From Rhizophagus irregularis (taxonomy: Eukaryota; Glomeromycota; Glomeromycetes; Glomerales; Glomeraceae): a DNA stretch of 64,000 nucleotides. The stretch's first letter is position 1. Every line of letters starts with the position of its first letter. Made by a program: the position numbers and the translations under genes. This document shows, piece after piece, positions 23,677 to 34,155 of the stretch. The notes below the pieces were generated by a model. It was not told the DNA's origin and did not search any database. It saw only the letters and a list, made by a program, of their open reading frames with translations. Location: the NCBI RefSeq assembly GCF_026210795.1, contig NC_089430.1, positions 558,001 through 622,000 of the forward strand, written 5' to 3'.

Positions 23677-24191
23677 TTTTATTTTTATAATTTTTTCGTA
23701 ACTTGAAAATTAAATACAATTTGAAAATTAAAATACAATTTGGTTTTGAATTGCGAAAAAGAAATTCAAATTTCATAATATTTATAATAATTTTAAAATT
23801 CGTTATAATGTTTAAAACATGAACTGATGAAAATAATAACATTTTACATAATTAAAGTATTTGTAACAAAATAAACACAGTTTTGATTCTAATGTAATAA
23901 ATTTAATTAACGCAGTTCTAAATTTTTTTTTGTAACGCAGTTCTTAAAATTTATTGATCTAATGTAATAAATTTAATTAACGAAGTCCTTAAAACTTATT
24001 GATTCTAATATAATATGCTTATCCTTATTCCTTAATTAAATTGCACTATTTTTAAAATATAATATGCTTATCCTTGAATATATAAGGATTTTTTATATGG
24101 AATCTTTAAAGAATCTTTAAGGATCTGTAAACTTATAGATTCCTTAAGGGTATTTTACAAATCAGTATAGATTTTTAAAGAATCCATAAAA
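23677..24191. other. No gene seen; local dispersed repeats
   Basis: Repeated phrases such as TCTAATGTAATAAATTTAATTAACG (23890, 23955) and, near 24080-24250, inverted copies of AATCTTTAAGGATC and GATCCTTAAGGATT, the last running into the LINE fragment. These look like small foldback insertions. No coding signal. Confidence 0.4.
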
Positions 24192-24709
24192 TTACAGATC
24201 CTTAAGGATTCTAAAGCAATTTATGGAATCTTTAAGGATCCATATTCCAAAAAATTTACTGATGATCGAATTAAAGGCCTTAGAAATGTCTTGAGAAACA
24301 ATCCATAATTCTTGGTCATCAATTTTATTAAAATGGCGCTGGTGAACAATAGCATCAAGCATCTTAATAGGAATGTCAGTACAACCGCCTGGCAATCCAG
24401 CAAAATTACCACTTTAGAGCACTTGATTATCAGTTAGGATTTTTGAAAGTCAAGTTGTAATGACCTTAACCACACATTTTCGTATAGTTCTAACAAAGTG
24501 ATAGGTCACGTATTCTTTAATTAAGCGTCAAATTCATGAGGCCTTGGAATAGAATAAACAAATACTTCACGCCAATCAGCAGGAATATCACCATGATGAA
24601 TTAGACAAGCATTAGCTAAAACAGGGGACAAATTGAAAGCTTCTCCAGTTAAGTGTTTGAGCATCTCATAAGAGATCTTAGAAGGGCCAGAGGCTTTATT
24701 ATTAGACAT
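24192..24709 (-). pseudogene. LINE reverse transcriptase, downstream half
   Basis: Minus-strand frames contain NNKASGPSKISYEMLKHL (the N-terminal RT motif of fungal non-LTR elements), then DIPADWREVFVYSIPRP, then after a frame change RPITLLE, then GLPGGCTDIPIKMLDA, and QELWIVSQDISKAFNSI, whose D...AF matches RT motif A. At least two frameshifts and an internal stop mark it as dead. The 5' part is on the far side of copy I of the giant transposon (34156-34931). Joining 34156 to 24709 gives WKNIIKS followed directly by MSNNKASGPS in one frame. Confidence 0.85.
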
Positions 24710-24739
24710 ACTTTGCTGAAACTTGGAGTTTACAATCGA

Positions 24740-25870
24740 TATTGATTAGATATCGCAATGATATCATTACGATATCATTACGATATTTTGATAAAAAATA
24801 GATTCAACATCGTTAAGTTAGTCGTATCTGTATTTAATCGACATTGATTAGTTCTATATCTCTGCGATATCGCTGCGATCATTATGCGATGTAAATATTA
24901 TCACGTAACCACATCGTAGTGATGTCGTATTAACATTGAATTAATATTACAAAAATATTTGACATTTATTTGATATCGTAACCATGTCGTAGTGATAGGA
25001 CCCCGGATATCTAATATAAAGGTCATAATGGACTTTTGGCCAAAAACACCCCTTTTTGCTGAAACTCAAAAAATCGTTTTTTGTAAATATCTCAGCATCC
25101 AGTAATTCAATTTTAATGAACTTTTTTTTTATTTTGTAGCCCTCATTTAGCTCTACAATTTAAAAAAATGTTCATCAATATTGGACCACTGGATGCCGAG
25201 ATATTTACAAAAAACGATTTTTTGAACCCCTGAAAAATGGGCCAATCTGCCGAAAGTGTGACTTATGACCTGTTTTGGAGATATCCGGGGTCCTGTAGTG
25301 ATATTGTATTAACATTGACAAAATATTTGACATTTTATTTGATATCGTAACCACATCGTAGTGATATCATATTAACATCGAATTAATATTGCAAAAATAT
25401 TTGACATTTTATTTGATATCGTAACCACATCGTAGTGATGTCGTATTAAACTTTGAATTAATATTACAAAATATTTGACATTTTATTTGATATCGTAACC
25501 ACATCGTAGTGATATCATATTAACATCGAATTAATATTGCAAAATATTTGACATTTTATTTGATATCGTAACCACATCGTAGCCATATTGTAGTGATATC
25601 ATATTAACATCGAATTAATATTGCAAAAATATTAAAAATATTTTACATCTATTTGATATCGTAGCCACATCGTAGTGATGTCGTATTAACATTGAATTAA
25701 TATTACAATTTTATTTGATATCGTAACTACATCATAATAATATCATATTAATATCGAATTAATATTACAAAAAATGTTTTACATTTATTTAATATCGTAA
25801 CTACATCGTAATGATATTATATTAACACCAAATTAACATCACAAAAATATTTTTATTGTAATATATGTTT
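24740..25870. repeat. Left subterminal array of the giant transposon, copy I
   Basis: Units of about 80-90 bp built around TTTGATATCGTAACCACATC, GTAGTGATATCATATTAACA and TCGAATTAATATTGC, repeated about eight times with frequent CG-to-CA or TG changes. The same array is at 48480-49620 where copies II and III meet. Multiple subterminal copies of a short motif are typical transposase-binding regions in CACTA/CMC elements, which is the likely role. A 298-bp MITE interrupts it at 24997-25294. Confidence 0.8.
24997..25294. mobile_element. Foldback MITE with AGGACCCCGGATATC ends, copy 1
   Basis: Inverted termini AGGACCCCGGATATCT, with a long internal palindrome (TTTTTGTAAATATCTCAGCA facing TGCCGAGATATTTACAAAAA). 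The flanks are GTAGTGAT on both sides (24989-24996 and 25295-25302), an exact 8-bp target duplication of hAT type. A second copy in the opposite orientation is at 28028-28322. Confidence 0.88.
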
Positions 25871-25939
25871 ATTATTTATTATACATTAATAATAATAATT
25901 TTTTATTAGTGGATTATTATGGGTGAGTGGAGTACGTTT

Positions 25940-26130
25940 CTTTTCTTCCTTTTTTTTTTATTCTTTTCTTCTCTTTTTTATTCTTTTCTTCTCTTTTTTA
26001 TTCTTTTCTTCTCTTTTTTATTCTTTTCTTCTCTTTTTTATTCTTTTCTTCTCTTTTTTATTCTTTTCTTCTCTTTTTTATTCTTTTCTTCTCTTTTTTA
26101 TTCTTTTCTTCTCTTTTTTATTCTTATCTT
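25940..26130. repeat. 20-bp pyrimidine minisatellite
   Basis: TTCTTTTCTTCTCTTTTTTA is repeated head to tail about nine times. The corresponding place in copy III (49729-49770) and in copy II (48360-48410) has only about two units, so the array expanded in copy I. Overlapping long frames here are low-complexity artefacts. Confidence 0.9.
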
Positions 26131-27300
26131 CTCGTATGTGAGTGGATGGATACGTCATTTTCAATTTTAAAATATATATATATATATATAAAAAATAAAA
26201 AAAATAATCATGATTAATAAAATGTACTCTTTGTAAAATATATTTAAAATTTAATACATAACCTTGGGATAATAGTTAGAGCAGGTAATTCCGGGATTTT
26301 GTAAAGAATAATAAAAATGATAATATTTTTAAGTTAGTTCTTTCTTTAAATTTTTTTGAAAGTGTTTTGTTTCTTAAAATCATAATATTGTAAAAAAATG
26401 CTGGTTGCTACGACTGACGGACAACGACAAATTGTCAGGCTACCCCCGGACAAAGTAATTGGAAGGCGGAAAATGCCATAAATATCCAGCTCTATTTTAC
26501 AACATTTTCTTCCAGGCTAAAGCAAATATTACAAAAGAAATTGCAAATATATTTAACAAGCAATAGATACATGGCTGTTGAAAAATATATTCACACTTCA
26601 TATTGTAATACCACAGTCTAACAAAGAAATTGCAAATATATTTAACAAGCAATAGATACATGGCCGTTGAAAAATATATTCACATTTATACCACAGTCTA
26701 ACAAAAAAATACTCAAACCACAACATATTGTAAAAAAAATATGAAAAATAAGCGTATATCCTATTTTCATACCTTGCTTAACAGCTCCACTATTTATTTA
26801 AAAAACGGCTTTTTTCTCTTTTGTATGTGGGTAGGTGGGTACATTTTTCCTTTCTTTTATTCTTTTCTTTCGTATGTGAGTGGCAGGTACATTTTCTTTT
26901 CTTTATTTTTGCTTTTATTCTTGCTTTTCGTATGTAGGTGTCTTACTATGTTGAATATATAAACTAAAGTGTCCCAAAGTATTGTTAATATTGTAAAAAG
27001 ATAATTAAAGTATACTTTAAAAAGAAAAAAGAAGAGACGAACTAAAATACCGTAAAGTATTAATATAAAAGATAAGAGAAAAGCGTATTTTTGAAAATAA
27101 ACAAAAAAAATCTCATTAATAAACGCGAATTTTAGCTATTTTTAGATATCACATGCATGATATCACATGCATGTAATTAAAGTGATTTTAATTGGTTAAT
27201 TTTAATTTATTATTACATCATGCATATGATTTTATTGGTTAAAATTTTATACGATACAAATTAAAATAATTATTTTATTATATTTATATAATTAATATAA

Positions 27301-27490
27301 TTATATGGCTGTAAAATAATAATTATTTTTTATCCAAATTCTATTTGTAGTATCATGATTTGGTAGTTGGCACCTTTCTGAATTACAATTATGAATAAAA
27401 TGTACTTTTTGAACATTATCTATTACAGTAATTGGAAAAATACGTCTCCATTTATCTCCTGTTGCTTGGAGACGGTAAAGTGGACATTGT
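27301..27490 (-). pseudogene. Fragment of the transposase BAH-like C-terminus, copy I
   Basis: Encodes PLYRLQATGDKWRRIFPITV ... HFIHNCNSERCQLPNHDTTN and ends YFTAI, matching the last about 65 residues of the ORFs at 46551-47075 and 51050-51573. Upstream homology stops abruptly near 27490, where unrelated sequence begins. Only the 3' end of the transposase gene survives in this copy. Confidence 0.8.
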
Positions 27491-27499
27491 AATAACTGA

Positions 27500-28027
27500 A
27501 AATATAATAGATAAATAACGCAGTAAATCCTGTGGTGCAGTAAGTCACATGATATGGTTACACAAGAAGAAATAATTGGGAATACAAAGTCACGTGACAA
27601 GTCACATGGCGCAGTAAGTGACGGATAAATATTTAGCCAATAAAAGTTTAGTTCAGTGTAACGAGATAGTCATATGATAATAGATCTTCAAATTTTATTA
27701 GAAATATTAGAAATATTAGAAATATTTTTCTTAAAAATGTATAAATACAAGTGGATTTCGATAGGAAATTCCAGAGTTCAATTTTTTGAAAAATAAAAAT
27801 TTTATTTCGTCCTTAATAATAAACAAACACATTCTTTTAGCCTTTTTCTTATGAGTAAAAAGTGCCACATTAATTATTTTATTTTAATTAATGGTTTATC
27901 GAAAATATAGAGAAACTATCGTAATTTAAAATTTTGGTAAAAAATAATGTTTTGTAATTTTTGTAACTAATTTTTATTTTTAAAACCAAGCATAAATATT
28001 ATACGAACTCAACACGTCAGTGGCAAC
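27500..28027. other. Copy I-specific segment without gene
   Basis: Contains a pair of GCAGTAAGTSAC phrases (about 27536 and 27610) and a short tandem of GAAATATTA (27698-27725). I find no counterpart in copies II or III and no coding frame. It begins where the transposase fragment breaks and ends at a MITE. Confidence 0.4.
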
Positions 28028-28322
28028 AGGACCCCGGATATCTCCAAAACAGGTCATAAGTCACACTTTCGGCAGATTGGCCCATTTTTCAGGGGCTCAA
28101 AAAATCGTTTTTTGTAAATATCTCGGCATCCAGTGGTCCAATTTTGATGAACTTTTTTTTAAATTGTAGAGCTAAATGAGGGCTACAAAATAAAAAAAGT
28201 TCATTAAAATTGAATTACTGGATGCTGAGATATTTACAAAAAACGATTTTTTGAGTTTCAGCAAAAAGGGGTGTTTTTGGCCAAAGTCCATTATGACCTT
28301 TATATTAGATATCCGGGGTCCT
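28028..28322. mobile_element. Foldback MITE with AGGACCCCGGATATC ends, copy 2
   Basis: Same family as 24997-25294, inverted. Termini are intact but the flanks (GTGGCAAC and CCCTGACT) do not match, so the expected 8-bp duplication is missing. Because the neighbouring Myb/SANT frame also ends exactly at this border, a deletion or recombination through the element is likely. Confidence 0.8.
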
Positions 28323-28556
28323 CCCTGACTTTAGCGCATTCCATTTCTCTCTACATTGTTTTCTAGTTGGCCTGAATATGTGGTTGTTTCATATATCACG
28401 AGCAATTCCACGCCATAATTGGTTTTGGTCATGTAACCTCATTGTGGTGAATAAGGGCTGATAGGCCCAACGACGCTGAATTAAGGTCAAAGTAGCGTCA
28501 TCGGGCCATTGAATGTATACTGGAAGATTTGCGTTTAAGTTTAATGCTGCCATTAT
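28323..28556 (-). pseudogene. Myb/SANT-like domain fragment, copy I
   Basis: From ATG at 28552-28554 the minus strand reads PVYIQWPDDATLTLIQRRWA, then LWRGIARDI, a TGA, then RPTRKQCREKWNALKSG, where the MITE cuts it. The Trp spacing and the final KQC.EKWN.LK are diagnostic of Myb/SANT-like domains. The stop may have replaced Arg or Trp. It occupies the same place in the transposon as the copies at 43035 and 55488 but is clearly more diverged. Confidence 0.75.
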
Positions 28557-28599
28557 TAAATATTATTAGTTTGATGGGGAAAATGTCAAGAAAAGGCTC

Positions 28600-28930
28600 T
28601 ATATTTATAATAAATTTATTATGATTTCTTTGAGTTTATTTTTACGATCTTGTCTAAATTTTTTAGTTCTAATGCAATCATCCTTAATTAATTTATTTAA
28701 CATTGAATACACACATAATTTTTTTTTGATTTCTTTGAGTTTATTTTTACGATCTTGTCTAAATTTTTTAGTTCTAATGCAATCATTCTTAATTAATTTA
28801 TTTAACAATGAATACACACATAATTTTTTTTTGATTTCTTTGAGTTTATTTTTACGATCTTGCCTAAATTTTTTAGTTCTAATGCAATCATCTTTAATTA
28901 ATTTATTTAACATTGAATACACTCAATTTT
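28600..28930 (-). repeat. 111-bp tandem repeat, three units, open on the minus strand
   Basis: Three near-identical 111-bp units (37 codons). The minus strand is open through all three and each unit reads NKLIKDDCIRTKKFRQDRKN plus KLKEI. The unit length is a multiple of three and the Lys/Arg/Asp composition is more protein-like than the opposite strand. It lies just 5' of the Myb/SANT start and might once have been an upstream exon; no family recognised. Confidence 0.6.
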
Positions 28931-28934
28931 TTGA

Positions 28935-30120
28935 TTTATCAATTTATTTTAAAAATATAATTATAGTAATACTGCATTAATTAATATATATAAATAAAAA
29001 TAAATAAACAAATTCTATTAATAAAAAATGAGTTAAAATGTTATCTTTATACTTTATAATTATAAAATATAATATTTTAAATCACGCATGTCCTTCCTTG
29101 ATTATATTTCATATTACACTGCGATGATATATTACAATTATACTGAATTTTAAGCTAACCTTAATTTACACCGTAAGGAACTTAATTCGATCTTAATTTA
29201 CTCCATTTTAGGAATATTATCGAACAATTAAACAAATGATTAGTTGCACATGACTTGTATTATTTGAATAGTTGATACTTTATATACCGATATTTGATTA
29301 CACCAATATGTATTAAAACTCTTTCCTATCAGTAATTTCATAATTTCAATCAATATATCGGTATTTTTCAAATATCGTTGTAAGTCGACTACTGTAGATC
29401 CCATCTATTTTTTATGTAATCAATCCAGAGGCTTACACTAAATAGATATGGCTTAGTTAGATAGGATCATCACATGGTTCATTGGCTCAGTTATTTTTCT
29501 GTCAAGAGTACCAGGATCTTATAAATTTTTTTTTCTTGCATGTCATCGTATCACACACATAAAAATGGAAATTCAAAACGTAATATTCCATTAATTTCTT
29601 CTCACTCCTTTTCTTCTACCGATCATTTTTCTTCTCACTTTTCCATTATTTTTCTTCTCATTCCACGTATAGCCTGAAAAATATAATAAATTTGAAACCG
29701 TAAAATCGATTTGAGGTAATTTTCCATGTAAAAAAAAAGTTCACTGAATGAAATTCGATATTGTAATAATTTATTTATATTAATTAAATTTAATTTTCGA
29801 TCTTCTAGAAATCATAATTTTTAGTTTTCCCATCTCCTGATATTTTTAACTGATCCTGCATTCTACACGATACACAATGATATTAAGATCATGTATATTT
29901 TCCAATTAAATACTACAATCATAATTACAATAGCTAAAATCTCAAAATTATATCATGATAACCTCGCCCTTTTTTTTGTTCATTCAATATTTATCATCTA
30001 CTTTTTTGAGCAAGAAAGTTGCTCTACATTTTTTATTCATTCATATTTTCTCGATAAATATCACCTACTTTTAAACAAAAAGGTTGTTCCACTTTTTTTT
30101 TCGCTCATATTTTTTTTATA
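28935..30120. other. No gene seen
   Basis: AT-rich sequence between the tandem repeat and the KRK-type gene. No convincing frame on either strand, no transposon ends that I can pair, and little similarity to the corresponding part of copies II and III. Confidence 0.4.
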
Positions 30121-30122
30121 TT

Positions 30123-30435
30123 ATGACGACTAAACGTAAATTACCTAATAAATCGTCTGATGATAATTAAGAAATGGAAGTTGAAGGAGGTATGTAGATA
30201 TAACTCTTTTGTAAATTTATAGTAAGTTTTGCTTATATAGTTATATGTAAGAAGAATAATTAATAAATACCAAAAATATGTATAATAGGATCGAAAAGAA
30301 AACAAATTACGAAAAAAAGAAGAGATATTGACATTGAGAAAGCCAATCAGTTGATGAAAAAAAGTAAAAATAGTAATAAAGAAGCTGCCGAATCTGCTGA
30401 TAAAGAAGTTATAGTAGTAAATGAAAAAAGAAGTA

Positions 30436-30533
<98 letters not shown>

Positions 30534-31347
30534 AATGATGATGATGATGAGAGTAAGACGGAAGATCATAAAAAACCCGAAGTATTTCAATCAAAGTCAA
30601 ATTTAGAAATAGTTGCTTAGCTCGTCGACCATCCGGAAATTTTAAGATTGGCACTAGAAATGAACAATACAGATGTTGCTATCTCATCATCTAGTAAAAT
30701 TACGGACGTAAGTATTAAATTAACATGATTTTATTATGTTTAAATCTTTTAAATAATGTATTTTTAATATTTTAGGATAAAATTCGTCTATGGGACGAAA
30801 GTGTCAAGTGTCTTTTTTTACGTGCAAGAAGTCCGCGTGGTGAAGTTTTTGATGAGTTGATAACAAAAATTTTCAAAATAAAAATACATTCGAATGAAGC
30901 TAAAAGCTACCTCAAAAAAACCCGAAAATTTTTTATCGATTTCAGAAATAAGTTTAACCAAATTATTTTAACTTCTGTAGAAGAATTTAAAGAAATAAGA
31001 AAAAACAGGTATTTATTTAATTGTTTCGTAGCTAACCAAATAGTACTGTTTGTATTAATTATTAATTTAATTATAGAGCATCTACTGGAAGTTTATCTCA
31101 AAAGGAACTTATAGATTACGTTGATGAAGAATTTGTCCAAAAGATTTTAAGCCGACAGCTTGTAGCTGTTAATATTTCAGAATTAACAAGAAATGGAGGA
31201 TTCAATACTTTGGTTGATTTCGTAAGAGAAACCTTTAAGGTTTCGTGGAACAGAAAAAATTTGTCCGCCGTTAAAGAATTAGATAATATGACCAAAAAAT
31301 TAACGATCCCTTCTAGGAGCGGAAATAAGATCGTTGATTCTTTATCA
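30123..31347 (+). pseudogene. Acidic/basic KRK protein of the giant transposon, copy I
   Basis: Homologue of 57195-58391 and 39296-40494. Exon 1 starts MTTKRKLPNKSS, has an in-frame TAA, and ends before GTATGTAG. After an intron come KRKQITKKRRDIDIEKANQL, KEVIVV and a poly-Asp run encoded by a perfect (GAT)n. A TAG then stands where the sister copies have Trp (NWLLKNPDILRL). After introns near 30709-30776 and 31009-31077 the family core continues: DKIRLWDES, KCLFLRAR, KSYLKKTRKFFIDFRNKFNQ, ELIDYVDEEF, AVNISELTRNGG. KRK clusters and acidic stretches suggest a nuclear protein. I recognise no known domain. Being in the same place in all three copies makes it transposon cargo or an accessory protein. 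Confidence 0.7.
30434..30553 (+). repeat. (GAT)n microsatellite
   Basis: About 36 uninterrupted GAT triplets followed by one AAT and five more, in the frame that encodes poly-Asp in the KRK-type gene. The sister copies have only short mixed GAA/GAT runs here, so this is a copy-specific expansion. Confidence 0.95.
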
Positions 31348-31349
31348 GT

Positions 31350-32100
31350 AAGTTATTTTATTTATACTGTACTGATACTTCATATCCTTTAATCATAATT
31401 ATTAATAATAATATTAAATTATACATAGTTATAAATCTTAGCAAACGCTCTAATTTTTTTATAAAATTATGCATTTTATAACGATATTACATTGAATAAA
31501 TTTAGTAAATTTTACAAGCAAATGATAATATGAAACATCATTATTCTAAACATTATACCATAATGTCGAGTGATAATAATATAAAATAAAATGGATGTAT
31601 AAAACTATAAAATGTTTGTCTAAGATATAACATTTTCAAGTTTAAAAAGTAATTGTTGTTTTGTTAAAAATGGAATGGTTATTATATGACGTTTCTTCTT
31701 TAGTATATACAGCCTAAATATCTCTATATATTTGACGTTCTTATACAGATCAAAAAGAATACATTTGCGTAACATTTACGTAAAGTAAGAACTTTAAAGT
31801 TTAAGCCAATTCTGACTGGTAATTTACAAAATAACAAACACATTTCTTAAAAAAAAATTCTGAATCAGAATACTTTTCCGGTTTCCATCTTCGATTCTGC
31901 AAAAAATTGAAAAGTTCAGGTGATAATTTAAGAAATATCCACCTATAAAGAGACTAAACAATTATCAGGTTGATCAAGTTCGTGTAATACCAAATTTAAT
32001 AAATTGTCTGATTAAATGATCGCATATATTAAATGATCACGTATATTATAAGGCTATAAGGCCTATTAATTCCTAAAAAGTCAATTTAACCACTATTTTA
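31350..32100. other. 3' region of the KRK gene, no further gene seen
   Basis: AT-rich. Similarity to copy III becomes strong again from about 31925 (CCACCTATAAAG, ATCAAGTTCGTRTAATACC, TTGTCTGATTAAATGATCGC). Before that the copies are hard to align by eye. Confidence 0.5.
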
Positions 32101-32708
32101 TTTAACCGCTATTTATTTGTACATTTTTTTTTTTTGAAAAAAAAAAACTTTCTTTCTGAAAGTAGAGTCTTCCTCCTATACCGTTTGCCGTCGTGCATAG
32201 TGTGTTATAGGAAAAGGCGGACTTGAATTATATAGGTATAAGCTTATGTTATATAGGCGTAAAGCTTATATAATTAATGCAACGAAAATCCTTTAATCAA
32301 AGGTTAAAATAGGCATGATGGATATTCTCATATATCATGAGCTCTGTCTGTTTGAAGTGTCATTTTATATATAATTAAGTAGGCTTAAGTTGTAAGTAAC
32401 TTTTTTATAACATTGATTATTGGAGAATTAAGTGGCAAAAATAATTTTTAGTTTGTAAGACTTTTAACTCCATACCAACTTGTGTGTGTTTAGCGTGTAA
32501 TTAATTCCCTAACCCTTAGACCCACTCGTGGGTTAGGTAGGTTGCTTTGCACTTCTTGCAGCCTACCTTATAATGGGTTTTAGGTCCACGTTTGCCCATT
32601 TAAAATTTATTAAACAGGATGTCATTCGTCCAAACACATTGCAATGTTTGTTGATGAAGCTATAGTTGTCTAATAAAAGTTCGCTTTGCCAGGCAATTTA
32701 TGGTGGAT

Positions 32709-33014
32709 TCAATGGATCAAATTACAAACAACAATAATGCAGTCATATGAGAATTCCAGGCCAAAGAATAAGGGTGAATTGTCAAAGTTGAGAATATATT
32801 TGTATTTTTTTTTTAAAGCCGTCATTCTCATGAACTTTTTCATTGTATCCCTAAATTCAATGATTTTGGTAATGATGAAACTGCAGTTGTTTATAGGGGT
32901 TTCCCACCAAACTTCTGAGGTGAATTTATGTCTGGTGTTTTCGAATATACTTATCCTTTTTGCAATAGAGTCGTAGTGAGTCTTCTTAAAGCGTACCTGT
33001 GACACCCCATCCAA
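32709..33014 (-). CDS. Conserved ORF of the giant transposon, copy I (function unknown)
   Basis: 101 codons with a mixed, Lys/Arg-rich composition: FKKTHYDSIAKRISIFENTR, HKFTSEVW, NCSFIITKIIEFRDTMKKFM, ALKKKYKYI. The same frame is open in copy III (59574-59894) and, up to a MITE, in copy II (37523-37768). Differences between copies often leave the protein unchanged or conservative. No family recognised. It lies near the right end and runs inward, opposite to the KRK gene. The overlapping + strand frame (32686-32976) is also open, so which strand is coding is a judgement based on composition. A longer spliced gene is possible. Confidence 0.45.
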   Translation of the reverse strand: MDGVSQVRFKKTHYDSIAKRISIFENTRHKFTSEVWWETPINNCSFIITKIIEFRDTMKKFMRMTALKKKYKYILNFDNSPLFFGLEFSYDCIIVVCNLIH

Positions 33015-33129
33015 CTTGGGCAGTGTCGCTGAATCTAAAGCAAGGTACCTGGTTAATCCTCAACTTTGGGTTGATGAGTTATGATTCTGGAGTATTAAGG
33101 CATAATGTTTTGACTTACATCACCAATTT

Positions 33130-34140
33130 AACTCATAATTCTAATTTATTGAATTAGTTTATTATAGATTTATTGATATTTTTTTTATCTGTTATATAAT
33201 ATTTAAACTAATGTATACTTTATCTGTAATTAAAATTGTTATTGTAATAAATAACCGGTAACTTAAATCTATTGAAATTAACTTTTAAATTAGATTACAA
33301 ATTATTAAAATATTATAAAACGATATTTGATTGATTTGATATTTTTAAAGGTAAATTCAATATTTATAGATAATATCATTTTGATATTATTATTTTGATA
33401 CTGAATTAATATTATATCGATATTGCATTTATTAAAAAAAAATCATTATTGTTATAACAATATCAAAATAATATTGTTTCGTTATTTGTCAATATCGATT
33501 AGATAATTATAAAGTGATATCTTTATGATATTATATTGACATTGACATAATATCAAAATGATATCATATTAATATCGTATTTACTTTCTATTTTTCATTA
33601 TTGTTATAACAATATCGAAATGATATCAATTTGATGTTTCGTCAATATCATTATGATGTCGATTAGATAATTATAAAGTGATATCTTTACGATATCATAT
33701 TGATATTGAATTAATGTTAGAACGATATCATATTAATATCGTATTTACTTTCTATTTTTCATTATTGTTATAACAATTAACAATATCGAAATGATATCAA
33801 TTTGATGTTTCATCAATATCGTTATGATGTCGATTAGACAATTATAAAGTGATATCTTTACGATATCATATTGATATTGAATTAATGTTAGAACGATATC
33901 ATATTAATATCGTATTTACTTCCCATTTTTCAAAAAATTTATTGTTGTTATAACAATATTGAAATGATATCGATCTGATATTTTTTCAAACAAATATCTT
34001 TACGATATCATTTCGATATATTGAATTAATATTGAAATGATATCATTGCGATATCATAATGATATCATTTGCAAATTGATATCGCCACGATATTTATTTA
34101 ACATCATTATTATATCAATTCGGTATTGTTTAAAAATTCA
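33130..34140. repeat. Right subterminal array of the giant transposon, copy I
   Basis: About 190-bp units made of palindromic GATATC motifs, ATTATTGTTATAACAATATCG and GATTAGATAATTATAAAGTG, repeated about four times. It runs up to the right terminus. The mirror image is at 35167-35760 in copy II. The motif density of GATATC is shared with the left array although the unit differs. Confidence 0.8.
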
Positions 34141-34155
34141 AGGTTTCTGTAAAGT

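Larger units (their letters stand above)
24710..34155 (+). mobile_element. Giant DNA transposon, copy I, both termini present (9.4 kb)
   Basis: The left end ACTTTGCTGAAACTTGGAGT and the right end (reverse complement ACTTTACAGAAACCTTGAAT) are related inverted termini followed by subterminal repeat arrays. The element splits a LINE RT; flanks join in frame. Contents in order: left array, pyrimidine minisatellite, fragment of the transposase C-terminus (minus), Myb/SANT-like pseudogene (minus), tandem 111-bp repeat, acidic KRK protein pseudogene (plus), conserved ORF (minus), right array. The transposase body present in copy III is missing, so copy I is an internally deleted, non-autonomous copy. 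Outer parts closely match copies II and III while the middle (about 27600-31900) is much more diverged. No clear target duplication could be fixed. Confidence 0.8.

Noticed and set aside
25919-26217. Three overlapping frames of about 70-96 codons
   Set aside because: Low-complexity translations of the 20-bp minisatellite.
30141-30654. Poly-Ile, poly-His and poly-Met frames around the GAT repeat
   Set aside because: Other frames of the same trinucleotide repeat; only the poly-Asp frame agrees with the homologous copies.
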